Assembly: GCF_003024195.1 (NCBI RefSeq)
Contig: NZ_KZ679063.1
Location: 21,591 to 85,590 of the forward strand
Direction: 5' to 3'
Length of the DNA: 64,000 nucleotides
DNA from: Streptomyces dioscori
GTDB taxonomy: Bacteria; Actinomycetota; Actinomycetes; Streptomycetales; Streptomycetaceae
Below the pieces are notes generated by a model. That model ran no database searches. It was not told the origin of the DNA and was given only the letters and a program-made list of their open reading frames with translations. The position numbers and the translations under genes were made by a program. This document shows positions 26,409 to 35,130 of this stretch, piece by piece (positions within the stretch are counted from its first letter, which is position 1; each line of letters opens with the position of its first letter).

Positions 26409-27086
26409 TCAGCGCAGCCGACGCGCCCGTAGCACCACGTCGTCGGTGTGGTGCGCGCCGGCGCCGCCGTCAGGTGCCGTCCGTGGCCGCTGCTCGTCCA
26501 CCTCCACCTTCCAGTCGTCGTCGAACAGAGCGGCGACCATGGAGGGCCAGACGTAGTCGGCCGGGTCGAACTCGCCGTGGTCCGCCTGCGGTGTGTCCAT
26601 CCCCGCGTGGTGCACGAGCAGGAGCACACCGCCGGGGGCGACGGCCGCGAGCAGTGCTCGCTCGGCTGCGGCGTCGGGGGTGCGCAGCAGAGCCGGGTAC
26701 TGCGCGGAGACCAGGTCGAACGAGGCCGACGGGAGCGCCGCTTCGGTCAGGGCGGCATGGACCCAGCGGACGGTGACGCCCGCGTCCCGTGCGTGCCCGG
26801 CTGCCCGCTCCAGCGCCACTCCCGAGACTTCGAGCGCGGTGACGTCCCAGCCGCGGCCTGCCAGCCAGACGGCGTCCGCGCCCTCGCCGCACCCTACGTC
26901 CAGCACACGTCCGGGCGTGAGCGAGGCCACCTCGGCCACAAGTGCGCCGTTGGGCCGGCCGCTCCACAACTGCTGGCGGTCGGCGTACCGGTTGTCCCAC
27001 TCCGCCCGTACCGCCGGATCGCCGGCGTATCCGTCGGAGGCGATAGAGGTGTCGGACGCGGGCGATCGAGGAGTGTTGTCTGCCAT
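26409..27086 (-). CDS. Class I SAM-dependent methyltransferase
   Basis: 225 residues from the ATG at 27086, chosen because GGTGGGGGC precedes it; two ATGs lie up to 23 codons upstream. Motif I is VLDVGCGEGADAVWLAGRGW, with the acidic TALEVSG strand end and a motif IV-like SASFDLVSAQYPAL. The front piece WDNRYADRQQLWSGRPN is typical of Streptomyces small-molecule methyltransferases of this group. Substrate unknown. No clear partner gene. Confidence 0.82.
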   Translation of the reverse strand: MADNTPRSPASDTSIASDGYAGDPAVRAEWDNRYADRQQLWSGRPNGALVAEVASLTPGRVLDVGCGEGADAVWLAGRGWDVTALEVSGVALERAAGHARDAGVTVRWVHAALTEAALPSASFDLVSAQYPALLRTPDAAAERALLAAVAPGGVLLLVHHAGMDTPQADHGEFDPADYVWPSMVAALFDDDWKVEVDEQRPRTAPDGGAGAHHTDDVVLRARRLR

Positions 27087-27455
27087 GCCCCCACCGTCGC
27101 CCATCGCGTTCCGCTCACACCACTGTTGTTGCCGTTCCGGCAAAGCGGTGTCCACGAGGCCGATGCCATGCCGGTCCCGTTCCTCCCCGGCCCGCCACGG
27201 TCGACCACCGCGTCGAAGGCTGGCTGAACGGCCGCCCCGTGGGCCGTCACGAGGGCGGTCACCCGCCCAGGGTCAGGCGCACGGTCCCACGCAGCGGGTC
27301 TCGAACCAGCCGGCCAGCCGGAGGGAGGCCCGTCGTACGCGGACGTGTGGCGCCCGCTCCGCTCACCGAGCAGAGCGGGCTGGCCCGACGTCCAGGCTCG
27401 ATGTGCCGGCGGGCGGATGCCGAGGTCTTCGCCCGTCGGCATCGGCCCCAGCTCG
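27087..27455. other. Intergenic region with possible weak terminator
   Basis: No gene is supported here. An 8-bp stem (GATGCCGA at 27416-27423 with TCGGCATC at 27436-27443) sits about 12 bases past the SDR stop and may end that transcript. The rest would hold the methyltransferase promoter. Confidence 0.4.
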
Positions 27456-28433
27456 TCAGGGCACCAGGTGCTCGCTGAGCTTCCACAGCCGCTGCGCGTC
27501 GTCGGGGTCGAGCATCGCCGAGTTGGCGTCGGAGGGGATGCTGTCCGCGGTCAGCGGGCGCTGCTCGTCGTCGAGCACGGCGATGTCGCCGTCCTTGAGA
27601 TAGACCCCGCCGAGACCGTCCAGGAGCGGGCTGGCGGCGGCGAAAACGAGGGTCGCGGCCCCCTGGGCGACGGTCTTCTTGCCGGCATCGGGGTCGATGA
27701 CGGTTTCGCCGTGGTCGTCGACCAGACCCTGCGCACGGTACGAGGCGGCCTCCTGCGGGGTGAACGGGCCCGCCCCGATGACGACTCCGGGGTGGACGGC
27801 GAAGGCGCGGATGCCCTGGGCGGCGTACCTGCGGTCGAGTTCGACGGTGAACAGGACGTTGGCGCGCTTGGACTGGCCGTACGCGGTGCCGGGGTCGTAC
27901 CCGGTCGCGAAGTCCAGGTCGTCCCAGCGGATCTCGCCGATACGTGCCGCGCCCGAGGTGACCGTCACCACTCGGGCGCCCTCCGCGGCCAGCAGGGCCG
28001 GCACAAGTGCCCTGGTGAGCTGGAAGTGGCCGAGGTGCGAGGTGGAGAACTGCAGCTCGTGACCCCGCGCGTCGCGCACCAGCTCGGGCGTGAACAGCAC
28101 AGCGGCGTTGTTGACCAGGGCGTGCAGGGGCCGGCTTGAGGCGAGCCACCGCCGGGCGAAGGCCTCGATCGAGGACGGGTCGGTGAGGTCGAGGCGCTCG
28201 ACACGCACCCCGGGGAGCCCGTGCACCGCCGCGGCGGCCCGCTCGGGGTCGCGGGAGGCCACCGTCACCGTGGCGCCCGCGGCGGACAGGGCACGGGTGG
28301 CTTCGCGCCCGAGCCGGCCGTGGCCACCGGTGACGATCACCTCCCGGCCGGACAGGTCGAGGCCGTCGAGGACGTCGTCGGCGGTGGAGGAGGCGGTGAA
28401 CGGAGTGCCCAGCGGAACTTGCTGTGTGGTCAT
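27456..28433 (-). CDS. Short-chain dehydrogenase/reductase
   Basis: 325 residues. The NAD(P) motif is VIVTGGHGRLGREATRAL, the structural motif is VNNAAVL, and the active-site pair is YGQSK. It resembles the retinol-dehydrogenase/WWOX-like branch, as does the gene at 58217. The ATG at 28433 is preceded by GGGAGAC and preferred over one four codons upstream. Divergent from an AraC-type regulator, which probably controls it. Substrate unknown. Confidence 0.88.
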   Translation of the reverse strand: MTTQQVPLGTPFTASSTADDVLDGLDLSGREVIVTGGHGRLGREATRALSAAGATVTVASRDPERAAAAVHGLPGVRVERLDLTDPSSIEAFARRWLASSRPLHALVNNAAVLFTPELVRDARGHELQFSTSHLGHFQLTRALVPALLAAEGARVVTVTSGAARIGEIRWDDLDFATGYDPGTAYGQSKRANVLFTVELDRRYAAQGIRAFAVHPGVVIGAGPFTPQEAASYRAQGLVDDHGETVIDPDAGKKTVAQGAATLVFAAASPLLDGLGGVYLKDGDIAVLDDEQRPLTADSIPSDANSAMLDPDDAQRLWKLSEHLVP

Positions 28434-28458
28434 GTCTCCCAGCATCGGCGGCGTACTC

Positions 28459-28483
28459 CGGACGCTGAATCGTTGTGCGTCCG
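28459..28483. promoter_or_regulatory. Inverted repeat between SDR and AraC genes
   Basis: CGGACGC and GCGTCCG face each other across 11 bases in the 74-bp gap between the divergent SDR and AraC genes. An 18-bp centre-to-centre spacing fits a dimeric regulator. Probable operator for the AraC-type protein. Confidence 0.5.
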
Positions 28484-28507
28484 TATTTTCTGCGCGAGAG
28501 TACGGGG

Positions 28508-29452
28508 ATGTCTGATGTGGCGGTCACGGACGTGCTGTCCGACGTGTTCGACGTGGTGGAAGTGCGGGGGATGATGACCGGCGGGTTCGCGGTCCGCGGA
28601 CCGTGGGTGTCCAGGGGCGCGGTGTCCCGGCCGCTCAAGCTGGTCGTGCTGGTCGCGGGATCGGCCCGGATCACGGTGGACGGGCCGGGCGGCCCGGAGG
28701 GTCCCGTGGAGCTCGCCGCGGGCGACGTGGCACTGCTCAACCACCGCACCTGGGTCGACATGCGCGGGGGGCGGGGCGGCGGCGCACCGGTGGAACTGAT
28801 ACCCGGGGCGGGCTTCGACGCGATGGCGCTGACCGAGGCCGACCTGGCCACTGACGACGTGCTCGTCGGCGGCGAGGTCAGGGTGAGTCCCGCGGGCCTT
28901 GCGCTGCTGAGCATGGCGCTGCCCGGCCTGGTCCGCGTGCACGCGGCGACGCCGGCCGCCTCCCGCCTGGGCGGCATCGTCGAGCGGCTCTTCGACGAGG
29001 CATCCGGCGGACGGCTGGGTTCGGGGTTCGCCATCCGGCAGAACGGTCAACTGCTGCTGCTGGAGATGCTGCGCGCGTATCTGGAACAGGAGGAGACACC
29101 GGTCGGCTGGCTGCGGCTGCTGGCCGACGAGCCGCTGCGCCCGGCGCTACGGCTGATGCACGAACAGCCCGGGCAGGCCTGGGGGCTGTCGGAACTGGCC
29201 CGCGCCGCCGGGATGTCACGCACCAGCTTCGCCGAGCGGTTCCGCGCCACTGCGGGCACCCCGCCGCTGACGTATCTGTCGCGCTGGCGGATGCTGCTGG
29301 CTCAGCGCGCGTTGCGCGATCAGGACGTCCGGGTCGGCGCCCTCGCCGCGGAACTCGGCTACAGCTCGGAGAGCGCGTTCAGTACCGCGTTCAAACGAGC
29401 GGTGGGGGAGTCACCCCTGCACTACCGGCGACGGCTCCGGGCGACGGCGTAG
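28508..29452 (+). CDS. AraC-family regulator with N-terminal cupin domain
   Basis: 314 residues starting at 28508. Residues about 1-190 form the AraC-type cupin ligand domain (PLKLVVLVAGSARITVDGPG, ELAAGDVALLNHRTWVDM). The C-terminal about 100 residues carry two helix-turn-helix units (WGLSELARAAGMSRTSFAER and VGALAAELGYSSESAFSTAF). Members of this group usually activate an adjacent, divergent oxidoreductase gene, as here. Confidence 0.9.
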   Translation: MSDVAVTDVLSDVFDVVEVRGMMTGGFAVRGPWVSRGAVSRPLKLVVLVAGSARITVDGPGGPEGPVELAAGDVALLNHRTWVDMRGGRGGGAPVELIPGAGFDAMALTEADLATDDVLVGGEVRVSPAGLALLSMALPGLVRVHAATPAASRLGGIVERLFDEASGGRLGSGFAIRQNGQLLLLEMLRAYLEQEETPVGWLRLLADEPLRPALRLMHEQPGQAWGLSELARAAGMSRTSFAERFRATAGTPPLTYLSRWRMLLAQRALRDQDVRVGALAAELGYSSESAFSTAFKRAVGESPLHYRRRLRATA

Positions 29453-29530
29453 CCACCTCGGCGGCGTGGCGCCGTCGGCGATTGCGCGCCTGACCGCGAA
29501 CGGCGCCAGTGCTCGGTGTGTGGGGGATGT

Positions 29531-30190
29531 TCAGTTCGCGTGCGCGGTGAACGGTCCGACGGTGAACGAGTTCCCGCAGACCTGCAGCCCCGCAGGATCC
29601 GCGGACAGGGAGGCCGTGTTGTTCGGCGGGAAGACCTTGATCCGAGCCGGTTGTGGCCAGCACTTGCCGTCCGTGACGCCCTTGTCGGGGGTCCGCACCA
29701 CAGCGTGCGCGGCCTCTCCCGCCTTGAGGACCACATTCTCCGCGGCTCCGCTCTGCGTGCGGGTCGCGGGCTTCCCGATGCGATCACCGTTCTGATCGGT
29801 CAGCGACAGGCCCGGATATCCCTTGAGCGCGCAGCTGCCGTCGCTGATGTTGGTGAGGGTCAGGTCGAAGTACTTGCTGTTCATCTCCTGGCCCGTGGCT
29901 TCGAGGCCGGCGCGCAGACGGTCCGTGGTGCAGTCACTGCCCATGCCCGGGCTGTCCGTGCTGCCCTGCTTCGGGGTTGCCGCGGCGGTATCGCTCGCCG
30001 TGGCGGAGTCCGTGGGCAGGTTGCTTCCGGTCGTTGTGGTGGCGCCCGGACTGTCCGACACCGCACTGGTGGAGGCAGCCTGCGCATCTCCGTCACCACC
30101 GCCGCACGCACCCAGTCCGAGTACACCCAGCGCGACCAGTCCTGAGACGAGGACGGGCTTGTGAACCTTTTTCATTCCGTTGGCACCCAT
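29531..30190 (-). CDS. Secreted lipoprotein with DUF4232-type domain
   Basis: 219 residues from the ATG at 30190 (an ATG five codons on is equally possible). The signal peptide ends in a lipobox, LGLGACGGG, so the protein is anchored outside the membrane. A Ser/Thr/Ala-rich spacer of about 45 residues leads to a C-terminal domain (FDLTLTNISDGSCALKGYPG, AVVRTPDKG) with paired cysteines, typical of DUF4232 proteins in Streptomyces. Function unknown. Convergent with the AraC gene. Confidence 0.8.
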   Translation of the reverse strand: MGANGMKKVHKPVLVSGLVALGVLGLGACGGGDGDAQAASTSAVSDSPGATTTTGSNLPTDSATASDTAAATPKQGSTDSPGMGSDCTTDRLRAGLEATGQEMNSKYFDLTLTNISDGSCALKGYPGLSLTDQNGDRIGKPATRTQSGAAENVVLKAGEAAHAVVRTPDKGVTDGKCWPQPARIKVFPPNNTASLSADPAGLQVCGNSFTVGPFTAHAN

Positions 30191-30360
30191 GCCGGTTCGG
30201 CTGTCCACCCCGAACGAAAACATGCATGCACCACGCAGTTCGGTGCGCCGGGATCAACATGACCGCGCGTCGCCCGCCCACTCGCTCGGCGCGTACCCCG
30301 CCGACGCCATGACCAGGTGTGCCCCCGGGGGCCGGTCGCTCCAGCCGTTCGTCCTGCGCC

Positions 30361-30555
30361 TGCAAAAACTATGCTCATTCCCTGCGGGGAAGTCACCCGC
30401 AACCTCGCCGCTCCGTGCTCGGAGAGCAACTGATCGCGGAGGTCAGCAGGCAGTGCGCCGTCGCACACAGCCACCGCGAACCCACAAGCTGAGCAGATGA
30501 CCTCGATGTCCCACCGCAAGGAGCCGCCCACCAGGGCCCGGACGTCGTCGTCCAT
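30361..30555 (-). pseudogene. N-terminal remnant of a small conserved Streptomyces protein
   Basis: The first about 65 residues (GGSLRWDIEVICSACGFAVA, PADLRDQLLSEHGAARLRV) look like a conserved Streptomyces family that normally continues into a ribosomal L7/L12-like C-terminal half. Here the similarity stops and the frame runs into unrelated Arg/Gly-rich sequence. No good ribosome site precedes the ATG. I read it as a truncated gene; family memory, not a search, supports this. Confidence 0.4.
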
Positions 30556-30907
30556 GAAGGTAGGGGTTCCCGCGCGGTCGGCGCGCCGCAGACGTACGAC
30601 GTATCAGCGCAGGTCCATGCCCGACTGTGGCCATGAAGTCCCGCAGGCCGTCCGGGCTCTGACGGCGCCCTGTACTGCCGATCGCAGTGCAGGGCCCGTC
30701 CTGCGTGTGGATGTTGGGCGCTGTGACCTCTGATCCGATGCATCGTCGCAGACCCACCGGTTCGTCATCTCACCGCTGTAATAGGCGAGTTGCAGTGTGA
30801 CGTGAGTGGAAGGTGGGAAGAAATCGCACACGGCTGTCGAGGCACGGAGAGCTTGCTCGGCAGGTTCGGACAGGACGAGCGCCGACCACGCGTCAGGAGA
30901 CCGATCA
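30556..30907. other. Intergenic region upstream of the Endo H gene
   Basis: About 350 bases without a supportable gene. It should contain the promoter of the glycosidase. Only short, uncoordinated frames and no strong inverted repeat were seen. Confidence 0.4.
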
Positions 30908-31828
30908 ATGATGCTCACGCTTGTACGGAGCAGGGTGCAGGCCGCCGTGGTCGTACTTTCGACCGTCGCGGCCCTCGCCCTCGGCTCGACCGTCACGACC
31001 CACGCCACAGCGGCCCCGGCGCTCGCGAAGGCGGGGCCGACGGCGGTGGCGTACGTGGAGGTCAACAACAACAGCATGCTGAACGTCGGCAAGTACACCC
31101 TCGCCAACGGCGGCGACACCGTCTTCGACGTGGCCGTGATCTTCGCGGCGAACATCAACTACGACACGGGCACGAAGACGGCAAAACTGTACTTCAACGA
31201 GAACGTGCAGCGCGTCCTCGACAACGCCGCCACCCAGATACGGCCGCTGCAGCAGAAGGGCATCAAGGTCGTCCTGTCGGTGCTGGGCAACCATCAGGGG
31301 GCGGGCTTCGCCAACTTCCCGTCGCAGCAGACGGCATCGGCGTTCGCCAAGCAGCTGTCCGACACGGTGACCAGGTACGGTCTCGACGGCATCGACTTCG
31401 ACGACGAATACGCCGAGTACGGCAACAACGGCACCGGACAGCCCAATGCCAGCTCGTTCGTCCATCTGGTGACCGCGCTCCGAGCCAACATGCCGGACAA
31501 GATCATCAGCCTCTACAACATCGGACCGTCCGCATCCCGTCTGTCCTACGGCGGTGTCGACATCTCGTCCAAGTTCACCTACGCCTGGAACCCGTACTAC
31601 GGGTCCTGGCAGGTCCCCGGCATCGGACTGCCCAAGTCGAAACTGTCGCCGGCAGCCGTCGAGATCGGCAGGACTTCGCAGAGCACGGTCACCACGCTTG
31701 CCCGCCGCACCGTGAGCGAGGGATACGGAGTCTTCCTGACGTACAACCTCAACGGCGCCGACCGCAGCGCGGACATCTCCGCGTTCACCAGGGAGTTGTA
31801 CGGCAGTACGGCCGTCTACACACCGTGA
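30908..31828 (+). CDS. Secreted endo-beta-N-acetylglucosaminidase H (Endo H, GH18)
   Basis: 306 residues, closely resembling the Streptomyces plicatus Endo H sequence throughout. It cleaves the chitobiose core of high-mannose N-glycans. Signal peptide 1-35 is predicted to cleave before APALAKAG. The GH18 motif DGIDFDDE covers 160-167; subtracting 35 places D165 and E167 at mature positions 130 and 132, the known Endo H catalytic residues. Start at 30908 follows AGGAGA. The enzyme would let the organism release glycans from fungal, plant or insect glycoproteins. No obvious partner glycosidase is adjacent. Confidence 0.95.
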   Translation: MMLTLVRSRVQAAVVVLSTVAALALGSTVTTHATAAPALAKAGPTAVAYVEVNNNSMLNVGKYTLANGGDTVFDVAVIFAANINYDTGTKTAKLYFNENVQRVLDNAATQIRPLQQKGIKVVLSVLGNHQGAGFANFPSQQTASAFAKQLSDTVTRYGLDGIDFDDEYAEYGNNGTGQPNASSFVHLVTALRANMPDKIISLYNIGPSASRLSYGGVDISSKFTYAWNPYYGSWQVPGIGLPKSKLSPAAVEIGRTSQSTVTTLARRTVSEGYGVFLTYNLNGADRSADISAFTRELYGSTAVYTP

Positions 31829-31880
31829 AGCGAACACTCGCTTCGGCGTGTGGGGTTGCGTACGAACTGCGGATCCTGCC

Positions 31881-31928
31881 GATGCCGATGCCGATGCCGA
31901 TGCCGATGCCGATGCCGATGCCGATGCC
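31881..31928. repeat. Hexanucleotide tandem repeat (GATGCC)8
   Basis: Eight perfect GATGCC copies in a row, preceded by a partial copy, 53 bases past the Endo H stop. Shortly after, TGAACGGT-type octamers repeat three times (31960-31982). Perfect copies suggest recent slippage. Confidence 0.9.
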
Positions 31929-32052
31929 GATCCGAGGCATGACGGATGACGTCGTCGCTGAACGGTTGAACGGTTGAACGGCTCTGCGGCTGAGCGGCGA
32001 GCTGTGGCCGGTGTTCGGGGGGCGCCAGGAACGGAGTTGTAAGGTTCTGGCC

Positions 32053-33921
32053 ATGACTTCGATCACCGGCCGCGGAGACCTGGACGAACTCGTCGTGGCC
32101 TTCTCCGAGTTTCTCGACACGGCGAATCAGGCTCAGGCGCGCAAGGCGGTACGCGAGTTGGTGGTGGTCGTCGACAACGGAGCCGCGCTGGAGCTGGCAG
32201 CCCGTTTCGCGCCGGTCGCGGACCTCGCCCTGGACACACTGCTGCGGCTGTGGCCGACGGCCGGAGACCCGGACGGCTACGCCGAGGCACTGCTGGTGCC
32301 GGCCTTCCGCCGTGAGGGCCGCACGGAGCTGACATTGAAGCGCGTGACCTCGCTGTCGGGCCTGCGGCACCTGACCATGCTGCGCACACTGACGGTGGAC
32401 CGCTGCAAGGACATAACCGACCTCACGGAACTGAGCGCGCTCACCGACCTGCGCCACCTCGACCTGAATGGCTGCGCGGGAGTCGAGGACCTGACCCCGC
32501 TCAGCGGACTCACCCGGCTCACCTGGCTGAGCCTGCACCGTTGCCGTCCGGTGTCCGACGTCAAACCGCTGCTGTCCCTCGGTCAATTGCGTCACCTCGA
32601 CCTGAGTATCACTCGGGTCACCTCGGTGATGGATTTCTCGGCAGCGTTCCCCCTGCTCGATCACCTGAACCTGCGCGGCTGCCGGTCCTTCACCTCCCCG
32701 GCGCAGCTTTCCGGCCTGACCCGCCTCACCCACCTCGATGTCGGCTGGACGGCCGTGCGTGACCTGACCGGCCTGACGAACGTGCCCGCACTCGCCTCCC
32801 TGCGACTGGAGAGCTGCAAGCAGCTTCGTGACCTGACCGGCATCGCCGCGGCGGTGAATCTCTCCGAGCTGGTCATCAAGGATTGCCCCCGTTTCCAGTC
32901 CCTCCGCGGCTTCGGCCACCACCCTCGCCTGACGAAGCTGGAGATCAAGGGCTGTCCGGACCTGTTCGACCTGCACGGGCTCTCCGCGCTGACGCACTTG
33001 GCGGAGCTGCGGATCGCGGACAGCGAGCGGTTCGCCTCCGTCGCGGGAGTCGGATCCCTGCCCTCCCTGGAAAAGATCACCTTCGAGAACTGCCCCGCGC
33101 TGTCGGACGTCACCGACCTGGCCGGACTCACCGGCGCGTTCCGGCTTCATCTGGACGGGCTCGGCCTGATCCGGGACCTGTCCCCGTTCGCCTCCCTCCC
33201 CGGTCTCCGCGGACTGGGTCTCGACAGGTGTTCCGGGCTGCTGGACCTCACCGGTCTCGGCCCCCGCAGCGCCCTGCAGGAACTGGCCGTCAGCCGTTGC
33301 GACAGCCTGGGCAGTCCGGGTGACCCGGGTGATCTGCCGACTCTGCGTGAACTGGGGTTCAGTGGTCTTCCCCTGCTCACCGACCTCGGCCGCCTGGACG
33401 GCCTGACCGCACTCACCAAGGTCGGTGTGCGGGACTGCCATGCGCTCAAGGACATCAGCGGACTGGCCGGCACCCCGGTCACCGACCTGACACTCCACTG
33501 GACCCCGGGCCTCGACTCGCTCGACGTCCTGGAGACGTGTCCCGACCTGCGCGTACTGAGCGTGGACCGGATTCCGCAGCTTACGGATTTCCCCGCCCTT
33601 CACTCCCTGACCCGCCTCTACCTCTCCCACCTGCACTGGGAGAGTCTGTCGCCCCTGGCCGGTCTCACCTCGCTCCAGTCCCTGCGCATGGGCTACCTGG
33701 ACGAAGTGACGGACATCAGTACGCTGGCCGATCTGCCCGACCTCTGCGAACTCCACTTCGGCGGCCACCATGCCCTCACCGAACTCGGCCCCCTGCTCAA
33801 GATGAAGTCGTTGCGACGGCTCAACAAGTCACTGCAGATGAACGGACAGATACTGCAAGGCCGACGGGATCCCGTCCTGAGCGAACTCGCGGCACGCGGA
33901 CTCGCGATCGACCAGCGCTGA
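32053..33921 (+). CDS. Leucine-rich-repeat protein
   Basis: 622 residues from the ATG at 32053. A helical N-terminus of about 85 residues (FSEFLDTANQAQARKAVREL) is followed by about 20 LRRs of 21-24 residues with the pattern LxxLxxLxLxxCxxLxDLxxL (e.g. LTDLRHLDLNGCAGVEDLTP). No signal peptide or membrane segment. Such arrays often form the C-terminal sensor of STAND/NACHT NTPases in actinobacteria, but no P-loop is present here, so this is a free-standing LRR protein or the detached sensor half of one. Binding partner unknown. Confidence 0.85.
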   Translation: MTSITGRGDLDELVVAFSEFLDTANQAQARKAVRELVVVVDNGAALELAARFAPVADLALDTLLRLWPTAGDPDGYAEALLVPAFRREGRTELTLKRVTSLSGLRHLTMLRTLTVDRCKDITDLTELSALTDLRHLDLNGCAGVEDLTPLSGLTRLTWLSLHRCRPVSDVKPLLSLGQLRHLDLSITRVTSVMDFSAAFPLLDHLNLRGCRSFTSPAQLSGLTRLTHLDVGWTAVRDLTGLTNVPALASLRLESCKQLRDLTGIAAAVNLSELVIKDCPRFQSLRGFGHHPRLTKLEIKGCPDLFDLHGLSALTHLAELRIADSERFASVAGVGSLPSLEKITFENCPALSDVTDLAGLTGAFRLHLDGLGLIRDLSPFASLPGLRGLGLDRCSGLLDLTGLGPRSALQELAVSRCDSLGSPGDPGDLPTLRELGFSGLPLLTDLGRLDGLTALTKVGVRDCHALKDISGLAGTPVTDLTLHWTPGLDSLDVLETCPDLRVLSVDRIPQLTDFPALHSLTRLYLSHLHWESLSPLAGLTSLQSLRMGYLDEVTDISTLADLPDLCELHFGGHHALTELGPLLKMKSLRRLNKSLQMNGQILQGRRDPVLSELAARGLAIDQR

Positions 33922-33983
33922 CGACCAGAGTCCACAACCAGCGCTGACGACCAGCGCTGACGACCAGGGCTGACGATCTGGGC
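33911..33983. repeat. Tandem 13-base repeat overlapping the LRR gene stop
   Basis: GACGACCAGCGCT-like units recur about four times, beginning within the last codons of the LRR gene and continuing past its stop. The repeat may have arisen by slippage of the gene's 3' end. Confidence 0.6.
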
Positions 33984-34017
33984 TGTCCGCCACCGACACC
34001 GCAGCTGACCGCGACCA

Positions 34018-34092
34018 TGATCCAGTGGTTGCCGGATCCGGGGTCACCGGAGGGCAGGTTCCGCGTGGCGCCCAGGGCGAGCGGGGTGCCGA
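34018..34092 (-). pseudogene. 75-base relic of a GH43 glycosidase gene
   Basis: These 75 bases match 1561-1635 inside the GH43 gene at 72 of 75 positions and in the same orientation. The translated piece is LALGATRNLPSGDPGSGNHW against LALGATQNLPSGDPGSGNHW. Nothing on either side matches. It is a fragment of a duplicated or horizontally shared GH43 gene left between two unrelated genes. Confidence 0.85.
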
Positions 34093-34139
34093 AAACGGCG
34101 ATCGGCGTTCTTGGACGGCCGGCGCACTCGAATGGCTGA

Positions 34140-35003
34140 TCAGAGCACCGGTGGTCCCGCCTCGATGCGGCGCAGAACCGGGAGGAGGCGGTCCAGGTCG
34201 GGGCCGGTCTGGACCTGTCGCTCGTCCCACCAGGTGGCACCGGCGTCGTGCAGGGGCCCGACGACGTCCCGTGCCTTCGCTGCGTCCGGGGGCGTGGCGC
34301 CGCCGAGTACGAACTCGAAGGGGCGCTCGGCCCCGGCCGGGCGGTGCCCGCGCACATAGCCGACCAGTTCGCGTACCTCCGCCACGTCCGGCACATGACC
34401 GTGTCGGGCCGACTCGAAGAGCGGCACAGCGCCGTCCCACCGCGCTGCCCGCCTCATGGGCGCGGGACGCGGCCAGAACCCGCCGATCCACACGGGCGGA
34501 CCGGGCCGTTGCGCGGTGGCGGGCAGCAGCGTCACATCCCGGACCTCGTAGTGCCGGCCGTGGTGGTTGACCGCCTCGCCGGACCAGAAGCGGCGCAGCA
34601 GATCCAGTCCCTCGTCCAGCCGCTCGGCGAGTACGCGTGGCTCGGCGGCGTCGCCGAAGCTGCGGTATTCGTCCTCGACCGGTCCGCCCAGGCCGGCGGC
34701 GAAGATCACCCGGCCGCCGCTGAGGTGGTCAAGGGTGGCCACCTGGCGGGCCAGTTGCTGCGGACGGTAGCGGGGGACCGGCGTCAACAGGGTGCCCAGC
34801 CGGATCCTGGAGGTCGCCAGCGCGGCCGCGGTCAGCAGCATCCAGGGATCTCCGAAGGGACGCCCTTGGTGCTGACGGTGCAGGATGTGGTCCCAGACGA
34901 AGAGCCCGTCCCAGCCGGCCTGTTCGGCGGCCGCTGCCGCCGTCGCGACGTTGCGGGGGTCGGCGAAGTCACCGAAGTTCGGGATGTTCACGGAGAAGCG
35001 CAT
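34140..35003 (-). CDS. LLM-class flavin-dependent oxidoreductase
   Basis: 287 residues of a luciferase-like TIM barrel, likely F420- or FMN-dependent. Typical family strings are MRFSVNIPNFGDFADPRNVA, AGWDGLFVWDHIL, IRLGTLLTPVPRYRPQQLAR and LSGGRVIFAAGLGG. Length is normal. Substrate unknown. It stands alone, with the DUF1905 gene upstream on the same strand. Confidence 0.88.
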   Translation of the reverse strand: MRFSVNIPNFGDFADPRNVATAAAAAEQAGWDGLFVWDHILHRQHQGRPFGDPWMLLTAAALATSRIRLGTLLTPVPRYRPQQLARQVATLDHLSGGRVIFAAGLGGPVEDEYRSFGDAAEPRVLAERLDEGLDLLRRFWSGEAVNHHGRHYEVRDVTLLPATAQRPGPPVWIGGFWPRPAPMRRAARWDGAVPLFESARHGHVPDVAEVRELVGYVRGHRPAGAERPFEFVLGGATPPDAAKARDVVGPLHDAGATWWDERQVQTGPDLDRLLPVLRRIEAGPPVL

Positions 35004-35085
35004 CCCAGCAGGATGCGCAGCTGACCACGCTCCAGCAACCGGATTCGGATACAGGTGTCCGGGGCGAGTCGCCGGAGTGGAGCCT

Positions 35086-35111
35086 CGCCGCCCGGATCCG
35101 TCCGGGCGGCG
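35086..35111 (-). terminator. Hairpin after the DUF1905 gene
   Basis: A perfect 11-bp GC stem (35086-35096 with 35101-35111) with a 4-base loop, 20 bases past the DUF1905 stop on the minus strand. Likely terminator of that transcript. Confidence 0.7.
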
Positions 35112-35130
35112 CGCCCCGTCGTTGTGGATG

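Noticed and set aside
24494..26629. 711-residue minus-strand frame opposite htpG
   Set aside because: htpG is unambiguous on the plus strand; the antisense translation is low-complexity.
31785..32120. Minus-strand frame with Gly-Ile repeats
   Set aside because: The Gly-Ile run is the translation of the GATGCC microsatellite, not a protein feature.
31816..33771. 651-residue minus-strand frame opposite the LRR gene
   Set aside because: Its apparent repeats only mirror the LRR periodicity; the plus-strand frame has genuine leucine-rich repeats and a ribosome site.
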